This document shows, one piece after another, positions 1 through 40,931 of a stretch of 40,931 nt of DNA; the first letter of the stretch is position 1; each line of letters opens with the position of its first letter. The notes below the pieces were generated by a model. That model did no database searches. It had not been told where the DNA came from and worked only from the letters and a program-made list of their open reading frames with translations. This DNA is from Saccoglossus kowalevskii (lineage: Eukaryota; Hemichordata; Enteropneusta; Harrimaniidae). Location of the stretch: contig NW_003155242.1 of assembly GCF_000003605.2 (NCBI RefSeq), forward strand, positions 385,615 through 426,545, read 5' to 3'. The position numbers and the translations under genes were made by a program.

Positions 1-160
1 GGTAAACATGGGAGACATCTCTGGCAGATCATTTATAGAATGATGGTAAACAGGGGGACAATATTTCTTTGGTGGTTATTTATAGAATGATGGTAAACAG
101 GGGAGAGATCTTTTTGGTAGTTATTTATAGAATGATGGTAAACAGGGCAGACAACATCTT
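1..160. repeat. ~46-bp tandem repeat, about 3.3 copies, cut by window edge
   Basis: The phrase ATTTATAGAATGATGGTAAA recurs at about 31, 78 and 123, each followed by CAGGG and a variable tail with GACATCT/GAGATCT-like sequence. The array continues beyond the left edge. Confidence 0.85.
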
Positions 161-180
161 GGGTAGACCAATCATGGTGG

Positions 181-1405
181 TGAAAATGGTAAGATGTTTG
201 AGGCACTAATTATTTATGCTTCAGTATTTGGGGCTTATATTGTGGCAGTGTGTGTGCATGATGTTTTTTTCAGTTAATGTGTGGAAGGGGTCTGTTTGTA
301 AGTGCATTTTGATGAGTATACATGGTAGAGGGAGGGTGGAACAGAAATATATTCTGCTCAGTGAAACAACAAACAACACAATAGTGTTAACATAAATATT
401 GCATTTTAGTAGAAACACAGGAAGTACAAATACACAAAGTAATAATAATTGCCATTAAAAGATCTGCGCACTGAGCATTTGGCACATATGAGTCTTGTAA
501 GTAAACTTTCCATAATTTCAGCAGGCTCAATAGCTCGGCAGTCATACCCCTGTGAAACCAATAACTTACTACCAATAACTACATCAATAATCTTAGCTCC
601 GTAAAAGTATATAAAAGTTTTCATAATAAAATAATGCAACAAAATAAAAGCAACTGAAAATTGAAAAAAAAAGATCCTCAAAAATATGTTTGATACTTTG
701 ATAGCGTGACTGTAAAAAGTGTAATTCATTCATGATTTGTTGGTAATCACCGCCAAGTGCAGTCAATTACAAATTCCGGCCTGACCTGCAAGCCAATCGC
801 TTGGCCAATTCCTCATCATGCTGTCTATATACAAGACATCAGTGATAAAGTATTTCACTTTATTTGAGGTTGTTCAAGCTGTTTTAATGCTTAAAGATTA
901 TTTCAACAACAGAATATCTGCCCTCATGGGTTGGTAGAATAAATGGGGTATGTGGTGGGTTCAGTAAAAACAAAATAATGTTTTCTTACAAATGAATCTG
1001 CAGTCACAAAAACACATGACAGAAAGAATATATTTACATTGTAATTTTGTTACTACATAAAATAGCTTCAGGGAGTAACACAGCAAACATCGAGCTTATA
1101 TTTACATTGGGATTGTACAAGCTGTATATTTGTTTTCCATAATTGATTGATTTTTAGATTTTTGATGTTTTGCTCCTGAATTTTAGACAGCTATGTTATT
1201 TATAAATGAAATATTATTTACATACGAACATACATTCTCGCCACAGAATAGAACACTACCCTTAACAGGAAATGAACAGGAATATACCATTATTTTAAAT
1301 AGGTAAGGAAGGTATACACTGATTTGCTATACACTAACAAGATGCTAGGGAGTGTCTTCATGCTGATAAATTCTATGTTAGCTAAGCAGGAACACTTGAT
1401 GTCAT
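181..1405. other. 3' UTR and downstream flank of HECW
   Basis: AT-rich sequence with no convincing ORF, structural RNA or transposon. It probably contains the 3' UTR (minus strand). The short ORFs here have no recognisable motif. Confidence 0.5.
859..864 (-). promoter_or_regulatory. candidate polyadenylation signal of HECW
   Basis: On the minus strand this is AATAAA, about 540 nt past the stop codon. Another AATAAA overlaps the stop itself (1405..1410), which would leave almost no 3' UTR. Without transcript data neither is proven. Confidence 0.25.
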
Positions 1406-32305
<30,900 letters not shown>

Positions 32306-35300
32306 CTAGTAAGCACAACATGGTTGTACATCTGCTAGTAAAATACTCATGGTTCCTTCCTGTTCCTGTCTTTATAGCAAAATATGATGTCATAACCTGG
32401 AGTAGCATTAGACCCCCTAGCTTATTTATTAATGTTCTCACGACCCATAGGTTTTCACCTCTGACACCAAAATATTTACACAGCAAGGGCATTGACTCCT
32501 TAAGTGCTTAGTCATAGAGACATGGTTGTATTGGTACACTCATAACTGTGACTACGTGTAAGTACACACATGTGTACACAACCATAAACAGGGGCCTTGA
32601 TTCTTCAGTCAGGGGAATATGACTAATAAAAACAAAACTCTAATTGTACAATTTTAGTTAAATTGAGGAAACTACTGTATTATCTCTGGTGGCGGCCAAT
32701 AATCACGTTTCCGTTCATATCTGTAATGTAACATTGAGAACAGAGTTGACCCTCAGAACCCATCGATCTACTGCTACACTGTACTAGGCTGAGGTTTGTT
32801 GACAGACATTTAACATTTCTTACTATATTACAGCTAGAATATCTGTCTTAGGGAAATACAAATAAACCTCAACTATACATTTTATGCATACAATAGTGAA
32901 TTTTTACTGTTTTTGTTTGAAGAGGAAGCATCACCCAGAGTAATACTGATTAGCGATATAGTGAATGCTTTGAAACATACTGTAATATATCATTCTACTC
33001 GTTCTACTAAATTATATTTGCTGAAAATAATTTTTTTGTAATGTTAATGAAAAATTAAAAACAATTTTTTGTCCATCTAATTAAAATCTGATTTAGGTAT
33101 AAGGCTCCAATTTTTTTTTTAATTCCCATATTTATTGTTATTTTTGTTCACGGCTATTTTACAGGTTTACAGGCGGTTAGTAAGTTTTTTTTTTATCTAA
33201 TCTTGGTCAATTTAACTACATTGTGGAATTTATAATCAGCTAGCTCTTCATCTTACTGTTACGTTTGACGTGCTTCTTTCACGCAACTTGTGAGATATCG
33301 CAGTTTAACGGAAAATCACCTATTGCGTAATTCTGTTACCATTGACTAAAACGCACTCAAGTGTCTAACAGAACTGCTCTGAAAAGTAAAATATCTGGCA
33401 GTGTTTTGTCTGCTTTATGACGTGTCAGCACAGTAAACGAGACTCACATATAACTACAAATATATACAAGAAATAAAGGAACCTGTTTAGACTGAAATCA
33501 ACGATCTGACTAGTTGAAAGGTTTTAGGCTTCATATCATGCACACCCTATTTAATACTCAGATCAAATTACATCATGTACCTGGAAGTGGATACCAGATC
33601 AAAGATAACAGAGAACTGATCACAGGAAATGGTGAAAAAAAAAGAGGGGAGGAGGGTTAGGGGTTATATATGAGTCATTTTTTTTCTGAGTGATATAATT
33701 ATTATGCGTTAATTAAATATTATAATTATTACTACCACATTGAACATAAACTATTACAAACTTGTGGCTAAAGCAACTTTTATGATCTTTTCAAAATGTA
33801 TCCACAACATTTTTTCATACAACAATTTTACACCAAAATTGCTAAAAGAAATGATATAATATACTGTACCAGTACATGTAGTTCTACATAGCACATGTAC
33901 ACTGCAAATCTGGAAACACATGTACAAATGTAATACACACATTGTTGCTGTTTCCATCTCAAAGACAACATTTTTGGATTCATGTACATGTACTTTTTAT
34001 ATATTATCTCGCCGCAAAAACAGAACATTGGTTGTACAGTCAGCACGTTCACGTTAATCTGTCCACTGTTATTTCAAGGATAATCATGCAGTTACGTCGA
34101 TTTGAGCAATACACATGTTATAATTTACTATGTTGATGACAGGCATGATGATTTCTTGCTATAATCCTTAAAAGTTCAGTATCTCATCAGTTTAGTTTCC
34201 ATACAACTTAAAGAGATCAAATTACAGGCGTCACACCATAATTACAATTTTGTATGGTACCATAGTTTTTCTCATTATAGCTTCATTCAGCATTAGAGTT
34301 CCTAACATTAGGACAGAGAAATAAAATTTGGTGTCAATTTTTGCTTTCCATCTTTACTTCTGTGGTGAAATTATTTCTGCATATTTTCAAATTGTGATTG
34401 GTAGACAAAGTAGGCTAAAAAGTCAAATAATGTTATTGATATATGCATGATTCCTTTTATTTTTGACAAATGTGACATCCAGTGACTATTCCAATGTGAT
34501 ATCTTATATTAGACTCAATTGCAAGGTATATCCCATAATGCATTGCAGAAATACACTCGGTGACCCAAGCAAAGCTGAGAATAAGTAAATTTTGTAATTT
34601 AGGCTAAGTTGAGAAAGATGTTCATTTTTGCCTTGCACATCTCGATATATTGATCTTAGGGGGAATATTCACCTGTATTATTTCATAAAGACGATTCAAA
34701 ACACAATTTATCTGTCTTAGATGCAAAGTGATAATTCTGGCATATTATTACAAGTCCCTATATCCGTATTGTGTGCTTGTGAGTGCAGAAAATCACTGAT
34801 GTAGATAGACTGTGGTAGTCTGTGTCATTCTTAAAAAATTTCCCTTCAGGTGTATGTAAATTGTCTTACTTGTGTAACATAGGCCCGATGACATTGTACT
34901 GAAAATATAATATTTATACTATATGCTCCAAGCTTTGATTCCCATAATGCATTGCACATATGGTTTGTAACATGCTCAGTTTATACAAAATTGAATTCGA
35001 CGCATCAGATATTTTTATCAGCCTATGATGGTAGTAGGCTGAGTACAGGAGGTATGAAGCATGAGTGCCGCAGACACAAGCTACTGATATCACTTGCAAA
35101 TATCCTAATGATATTATTATTCAAAAGCATGTAATAACGTCATTTACTCGAGATTCACTTGAGAAAAGTCACCACATCATCCAATGCAGTAGTTTGGTAC
35201 AGCGTCGTATCAAACCCACCAAATGATACGTTAATATAACTGTCTGCTCACTGTGTGGAAGTATGTATTTTCATATTGTAGTGTGAGGGTGTGCACTCGT

Positions 35301-35687
35301 GCTTCAGATCTTCTGAACTAAATTAGTGTCTATGCCGCTCATGTAGAAACGACCATTCTGTAGACGAGACGACTGACGATCGTCTACCCCAACCCTTCAG
35401 ATGCACACATATTTTGATATATGCTCTTAAAGAAAAACTCCTTAGAATTTGACTAAGAATTTATCATACACATAAAGCAAATTAGTAATAATGTTTGTAT
35501 TTTTGACATTTCTGTCTGACTTTTATTTGTAGTTGTAAATTATATATTTGTATTTAGGTTAGTGGCCTTGAAATTCGTAAAAAACTAATCTCAGACATGG
35601 TGTTGTGATAAGCGCAAGTGCTAATAATTATCTAAGCTCTCAGTACAATGATCTCAAAGATATAGAGACAAGTGCACAGCTACATCT

Positions 35688-35926
35688 AAACTTGTCACCC
35701 ACCAGTTTCCTCTTTTCATCACAAATTCATAATATAGTCCCGTTTATATGATTTATAAGATTTGGGCAGGAATAGACTTTTTTTTTTTTTTTTTACTAAA
35801 AACTGAAAATTGACTCAATTTTTGTCTGTTGGCTCCAAAATTAGGGTTCATTTTGCAGAAATATTGAAGAATATAAGAAAAAAGTGCAGACAAATTTGGG
35901 CGAGAAAGTCTGGTGGTGAAAAGGCC
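35688..35926. mobile_element. family C element, third copy
   Basis: It starts AAACTTGTCACCCACCAGTT with CATCACAAATTC and ends GGGCGAGAAAGTCTGGTGGT-GAAAAGG. The middle shares AAAACTGAAAATTGACTCAA and GTTGGCTCC with the copy at 3389..3740, and has a 17-base poly-T run. Confidence 0.75.
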
Positions 35927-36928
35927 AAGATGAAAAGAATTAATTGCACATGTAAGCATATGACCTTTGTACACTTTGATGGTAACCCTGTCAAAATTAT
36001 GACAAAAATATAGAATTATAATACACATTTTGTTTGTTATCAGGTCATTAATCTTGACATACTATTTACAATTTAATAACTGACCAGATTTTATGATTGG
36101 ATAATAAATAATGGTTATCAATAAATATTGTTTCTCAAAATATGAGGTCAGAGGTTACAGACATCATAAATGAAAGAAGACATATAATCTCAAATTGAAA
36201 ACACATCAGACTTAATCCCATCATTCACAGCATCAATTAATGACATAATAATAAACCATTTAAAAGGCAAAGTATTTACTGCCCAAATTTTGCACAGTTT
36301 TATATATTTTTATCAAATTCCTTAGCTGAAGAAGATTAATAGCAAGAAAAAAGCAGCCATTATGGAAAAATGTGACAGTGAGTATTATTTAAACTGATAT
36401 AATGTATAATTATCCTTGATTAAAATTTCATGAATTTTTTTTGTCAAAATGTTGGGGTAACATTTTATAAATTTGTATTAAGATATTTCCTTTACTAGAA
36501 GTGCATGCGCTTACGTCTATTACTTCATGCTCTATTAATCCCTATAATTTGACACAACTTTTCTAAAGGTTACCTTGGTAACATGTCTTAGATTCCATGG
36601 TGTAACCAGGGTTACAATCTATAAAGATGTCTAGAAGCAAAAGCAAATAAATCTTTAAGACAAGATATAAATTATATTACCCTTTGAAGGCCGAATAGGA
36701 AATGCTGCACTTTCATGTGTATTTTTTCTAAAATATAGCCTGTTGTTTTAGGCAAAAACTGTGTGCAGTATCATCTGATATTTAATGTACCAGCAATTAC
36801 TAATGGTTTGAGTAATACTTTTTAGTAAACAAGCCATGAAAGGCCAGTCCCTGTTAGTTATCAAATTTAAGATATATAGTTTTGTTTATAGTAATATAGT
36901 TGGAACACAAGTCATTGAAAATGACACA

Positions 36929-37710
36929 GTCCCCGTTAATTTTTTGAAAGTTCTCTTTGTGCTCGTCATATTAAAGCGGAGGGGTTGTCGCGAGCGTGTC
37001 CTTGAAACTTGAGTTCCAAGTGGTGTATACAACAGATTGTTTATTTACATCAAAACACGTGTTCCGTGTAGTAATAATATGGCCAAAAATAAAAACACCG
37101 TTATTTGGCCATCTTTGATCTGATTATGAAACACACTGATATGTATGATGTATGTGCCAAATATGAATGAAAATGGTACATAAATTGTGGAAATATAGTA
37201 GTAAGGCTAAAAAGTCAGATGGCTGTCAATTGGTCATCCTCGACCAGATTTTGAAACAAATTGTCATGGACATGCATCCTAACCTGTATAAAGTACAATG
37301 TACATGTATGTGCCAAATTTGAATGAAAACTGACAGAGCACGTCCAAGATACCGCATAAAAAAACAAGATGCCTGCCAGTCGACAATCTTTGATCCAATT
37401 GCGAAATAAATCGTCATGGACATGTATCCTAACATGTATAATCTATGTACCAAGTTTGAATGACTGACAAAGCATGTCCAAAATACAACATTTTCAAAAA
37501 ATAAGATGGCTGCCAGTCGGCCATTTTGAATCGAATCACTAAACCACTGCATGTGCATATGTCCCACATAAGGTACTAGGCACATGCAAAGAATGAACAG
37601 AATCGGTCCAAGGGATTCTGAGATATGACTCCGGACGGACGGACGAACGCATGGACGGACGGAGACAGAATTATAAGACCCCGTTTTTGGACTTCCTTCG
37701 AACGGGGACT
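36929..37710. mobile_element. tandem-module element ending in a hairpin, family I, copy 1
   Basis: AGTCCCCGTT at the left end and AACGGGGACT at the right end. Modules of ~140-150 bp carry GATGGCTGCCAGTCGGCCAT-like phrases (near 37218, 37369, 37505), each followed by TGTATG(T/A)GCCAAATTTGAATG. A GGACGGACGGACGAACG tract then precedes the terminal hairpin CCCCGTT...AACGGGG at 37679..37708. Confidence 0.75.
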
Positions 37711-37779
37711 AATAAACATGTCAGCAGTATGGATAAGGAAGACGCTTGATTATGATAATTTTTTAACATTAAAATGATT

Positions 37780-38335
37780 CACATTTTGTATCTGATCATC
37801 AAACGAGTACTTGTCCATATTGAGAATTATTGCTCTGGAACAGCATTAATTAAACAAAATAGTCACCAGTCGGCCATTTTGAAAACATATATACATGTAT
37901 ATCTATAACATGATGTAAAACAAATATATAAAATTTGAACATAATCAGTCAAAGCATATCAGAGATATGGCTTTAGAAGCGCATTCACTTAAACAAAATG
38001 GTCGCCAGTCAGCCATTTTCAATCCGATCTGAAAAATAAAATAACGTGCATCAGGAATCCATAATCTCTAATGTATGTACCATGTTTGAACAAAATCCAT
38101 CCATAAATGCTTGATTTTGATGATTTTTTACCACAAAAATGGCTGCCATTCAGCCATCTTGAATCAGATCGTGAAATAAATAGATGTGCATATGTATAAT
38201 ATTATGTATGATGTATGTGTGAAGTTTGATTCTGATTGGTCCAGGCATGTCTAAGATATAGGTTCATAGGCACCCACGGACGCACAAAGGTCAAAACATA
38301 AGTCCCCGTTTTCAGACTGCGTCCGAAAGGGGACT
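37780..38335. mobile_element. tandem-module element ending in a hairpin, family I, copy 2
   Basis: Three ~139-bp modules (GTCACCAGTCGGCCATTTTG near 37861, GGTCGCCAGTCAGCC near 38000, GGCTGCCATTCAGCC near 38139) are followed by a short CACGGACGCACAAAGG tract and the hairpin AGTCCCC...GGGGACT at 38301..38335. Same orientation as copy 1. The left end is not defined. Confidence 0.65.
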
Positions 38336-38529
38336 AAAAAAGATGATTTGATGAAATAGTTCAAACACTTATTATTATTCATAGTACTGTTTAGCTAATT
38401 ATGATGTCATTCCTCAAATATGACATAAACAAAATGGTTATCAATGAAGACGTCACAACATGTTCATTACTAGATAATATGATAAATACGCTTTCCTGTT
38501 GTCCAAGTAAAATTACAAATAAATTGCCA

Positions 38530-39032
38530 TTTCTCGAGGCAGAGCCACGTCACAGAACATTCTAGGTTGCTAAGACGTGCACCACTGTACCAGCCATTTC
38601 TATTGGCTTTGCACGAGCTGTTGTAGAACACCAGTTGAAGAGCTGGTGAAAACAGCTGATGTCAAAAAAAACAGCACAAACTCTAATACACATGTATGAC
38701 AGAATTCTGAACAACAAAATTGATATATAAGTTGTACATGTTGCCTCAACAACTAGCCCAAAGTATAGTAAGCAAATAACACCGAATAAACGGCAAGGTA
38801 AAGACTACGTCTAATTATAGTTAATACGTACTGCGTGCGTGACTCGAACCGGCGCTCGCGTACGGCACCTAATCGCCTAGCTTCACGCCACTACACATCT
38901 TCCCCTCGGCCACTGGGCATCCCCAAAAAAGGATGCTTAATAACCGAGCTTATTACGTGCAGAGAACATGAAACCCGTCCACGCGATCCGCGCCACACAG
39001 TGAAAATGCCCAGATGTTTGCTTCCTAGAATA
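38530..39032. mobile_element. family E element, second copy, interrupted
   Basis: The left part (TTCTCGAGGCAGAGCCACGT, GCTAAGACGTGCACCACTGT, CTGGTGAAAAC) and right end (GAAAATGCCCAGATGTTTGC, TTCCTAGAAT) match the copy at 7774..8100. The extra ~150-180 bp between them corresponds to a SINE-like insert. Confidence 0.65.
38825..38975 (-). mobile_element. tRNA-derived SINE-like insert (class II tRNA head)
   Basis: On the minus strand a pol III A-box-like TGGCCGAGGGG (38902..38912) is followed 62 nt later by a B box GGTTCGAGTCA (38840..38850). That spacing and a GC-rich stretch in the variable-arm position suit a Leu/Ser-type tRNA ancestor. The acceptor stem does not pair. A GGATGC...GCATCC hairpin with a T-rich loop lies just 5' of the head. 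Insert limits are approximate. Confidence 0.5.
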
Positions 39033-39392
39033 CTGTATGATATAACTAGCAATTCAGGGCTACCCTTATGCATATGATTACATGCTGCAAGGTACATGTA
39101 CAGGATACATATTGACTTGATGGCATCCAACCTATAACCGCATGGTTTATAATAACTCCAAATAGTACAATTTATAAGATTTACCATAACAAATTGAGAT
39201 ACTGAAATGTTAGTTGGTTAACTTTTTCAATAGTTCAGGAAGAACTAAACTTGTCTCAGCAACAAAGTTTGCTCAATTTAGAGTCTAGCGGTATATATAA
39301 AAACAATAAAGGTTTACAATACAGTGGCCTGAACAATAGACTTATAAATTACAGCTGATCATTCCACAGTACACTTAAAATTTCTGTTTTTT

Positions 39393-39452
39393 TTGCAGAG
39401 GTGTGGTTAAGTGTTCTGAGGTGTGGTTAAGTGTTCTGAGGTGTGGTTAAGT
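39393..39452. repeat. 20-bp tandem repeat, three copies plus decayed ones
   Basis: GAGGTGTGGTTAAGTGTTCT occurs three times in direct succession. Decayed relatives (GAGGAGTTCATAATTAGGTG, GTTCTGAGGTGTTCAAAGGT) follow to about 39530. Confidence 0.9.
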
Positions 39453-39620
39453 GTTCTGAGGAGTTCATAATTAGGTGTTCATGTTCTGAGGTGTTCAAAG
39501 GTGAAATTAGGTATTCATAAAAAAGTTCAGAGAGCAAAACTAATGACTGCTGTATCACTTGATATGGTTTTTGCAGTGACAGCTATAGGTAATAGTTCAG
39601 TCTTCTATCCTTCATGTATT

Positions 39621-40931
39621 GCCATCCACTGTAGACTATCTCCACATACCATGTGCCATCCACTGTAGACTATCTCCACATACCATGTGCCATCCACTGT
39701 AGACTATCTACACATACCATGTGCCATCCACTGTAGACTATCTACACATACCATGTGCCATCACTGTAGACTATCTACACATATCATGTGCCATCCACTG
39801 TAGACTATCTCCACGTACCATGTGCCATCCACTGTAGACTATCTCCACGTACCATGTGCCATCCACTATAGACTATCTACACATACCATGTGTCATCCAC
39901 AGTAGACTATCTACACAATCATACTATCTGCCATCCACTGTAGACTATCTACACATACCATGTGCCATCCACTGTAGACTATCTACACATACCATGTGCC
40001 ATCCACAATAGAATATCTACACAATCATACTATCTGCCATCCACTGTAGACTATCTACACATACCATGTGCCATCCACTGTAGACTATCTACACATACCA
40101 TGTGCCATCCACTGTAGACTATCTACACAATCATACTATCTGCCATCCACTGTAGACTATCTACACATACCATGTGCCATCCACTGTAGACTATCTACAC
40201 ATATCATGTGCCATCCACTGTAGACTATCTACACATACCATGTGCCATCCACTGTAGACTATCTACACATACCATGTGTCATCCACAGTAGACTATCTAC
40301 ACAATCATACTATCTGCCATCCACTGTAGACTATCTACACATACCATGTGCCATCCACTGTAGACTATCTACACATACCATGTGCCATCCACAGTAGAAT
40401 ATCTACACAATCATACTATCTGCCATCCATTGTAGACTATCTACACATACCATGTGCCATCCACTGTAGACTATCTACACATACCATGTGCCATCCACTG
40501 TAGACTATCTACACAATCATACTATCTGCCATCCACTGTAGACTATCTACACATACCATGTGCCATCCACTGTAGACTATCTACACATACCATGTGCCAT
40601 CCACTGTAGACTATCTACACATACCATGTGTCATCCACAGTAGACTATCTACACAATCATACTATCTGCCATCCACTGTAGACTATCTACACATACCATG
40701 TGCCATCCACTGTAGACTATCTACACATACCATGTGCCATCCACAGTAGAATATCTACACAATCATACTATCTGCCATCCATTGTAGACTATCTACACAT
40801 ACCATGTGCCATCCACTGTAGACTATCTACACATACCATGTGCCATCCACTGTAGACTATCTACACAATCATACTATCTGCCATCCACTGTAGACTATCT
40901 ACACATACCATGTGCTATCCACTGTAGACTA
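39621..40931. repeat. 34/38-bp satellite with 352-bp higher-order repeat
   Basis: Monomer A (34 bp) is GCCATCCACTGTAGACTATC plus TACACATACCATGT. Monomer B (38 bp) has the same first half but ends TACACAATCATACTATCT. The first eight monomers (39621..39891) are all A-type and somewhat diverged. After that A and B alternate in a fixed order. The distinctive GTC-starting B monomer sits at 39892, 40278 and 40630. The last interval is 352 bp, exactly seven A plus three B. The array continues past the window. Confidence 0.95.

Larger units (their letters stand above)
32306..40931 (-). other. region 5' of the last recognised HECW exon
   Basis: Either a long intron or upstream sequence. I could not find the C2-domain exons on the minus strand, nor a convincing gene on the plus strand. 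32500..35680 holds only the phrase CCCATAATGCATTGCA twice (near 34530 and 34941). 35930..36920 and 39040..39390 hold nothing recognised. Confidence 0.5.

Noticed and set aside
34530-34960. Phrase CCCATAATGCATTGCA occurring twice, 410 bp apart
   Set aside because: Two short copies without matching flanks are too little to define an element or a regulatory unit.
37226-37585. 119-codon minus-strand ORF
   Set aside because: It lies entirely in the tandem modules of a family I element, and its repeated peptide simply reflects the module period.
38840-38920. Functional tRNA-Leu/Ser gene on the minus strand
   Set aside because: A and B boxes are present but the acceptor and T stems do not pair, and the sequence sits inside another mobile element.
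38835-39187. Overlapping ORFs of 80 and 98 codons
   Set aside because: Both run through the SINE-like insert and the family E element; no conserved domain is visible.
39621-40931. Possible CRISPR array (34-38 bp repeated units)
   Set aside because: There are no unique spacers; the whole unit repeats, with a eukaryotic satellite-type higher-order structure in an intron-rich genome.

Overview
The window is from a eukaryote, almost certainly an invertebrate animal. It is AT-rich and intron-dense, all recognisable coding sequence follows GT-AG splicing, and dispersed repeats fill the introns. The encoded protein is a metazoan-type HECW (NEDL) ubiquitin ligase. The repeat content (short inverted-repeat elements, tandem-module elements ending in a hairpin with GGAC-type microsatellites, tRNA-derived SINE heads, long minisatellites) resembles that of marine invertebrates such as molluscs, amphioxus or hemichordates. 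I cannot name the species.

One gene dominates the window. It is on the minus strand and occupies 1406..32305. I could place 18 exons whose reading phases join without a break. They total 2492 nt, which is 829 residues plus a stop. In protein order they encode a Ser-rich linker, WW1, the HECW helical box, WW2, a conserved linker block, and a full HECT domain with its catalytic Cys in the last exon (codon at 1505..1507). The N-terminal half usual for this family (HECW N-terminal domain and C2 domain) was not found. It probably lies beyond the right edge, or in exons I could not recognise in 32306..40931.

Layout by region: 1..160 is a ~46-bp tandem repeat and 181..1405 is the 3' flank. 1406..12381 holds 14 exons (WW2 and HECT) with small element copies in the introns. 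12382..32239 holds four well-spaced exons in large repeat-rich introns: an inverted-repeat element straddling an N gap, an inverted-repeat element with a 95-codon ORF at 20.3-21.1 kb, a three-deep nest of elements at 24.8-26.3 kb, a 59-bp minisatellite at 27.2-27.8 kb, and a 23-bp minisatellite at 29.2-30.2 kb. 32306..40931 lies upstream of the last recognised exon. It contains two hairpin-ended module elements, a SINE-like unit inside a short inverted-repeat element, and a 34/38-bp satellite with a 352-bp higher-order period running off the window.

There is no operon-like or prokaryotic content and no second convincing protein-coding gene. The most interesting material is the repeat architecture and a possible intron-retention isoform of the ligase lacking its catalytic lobe.
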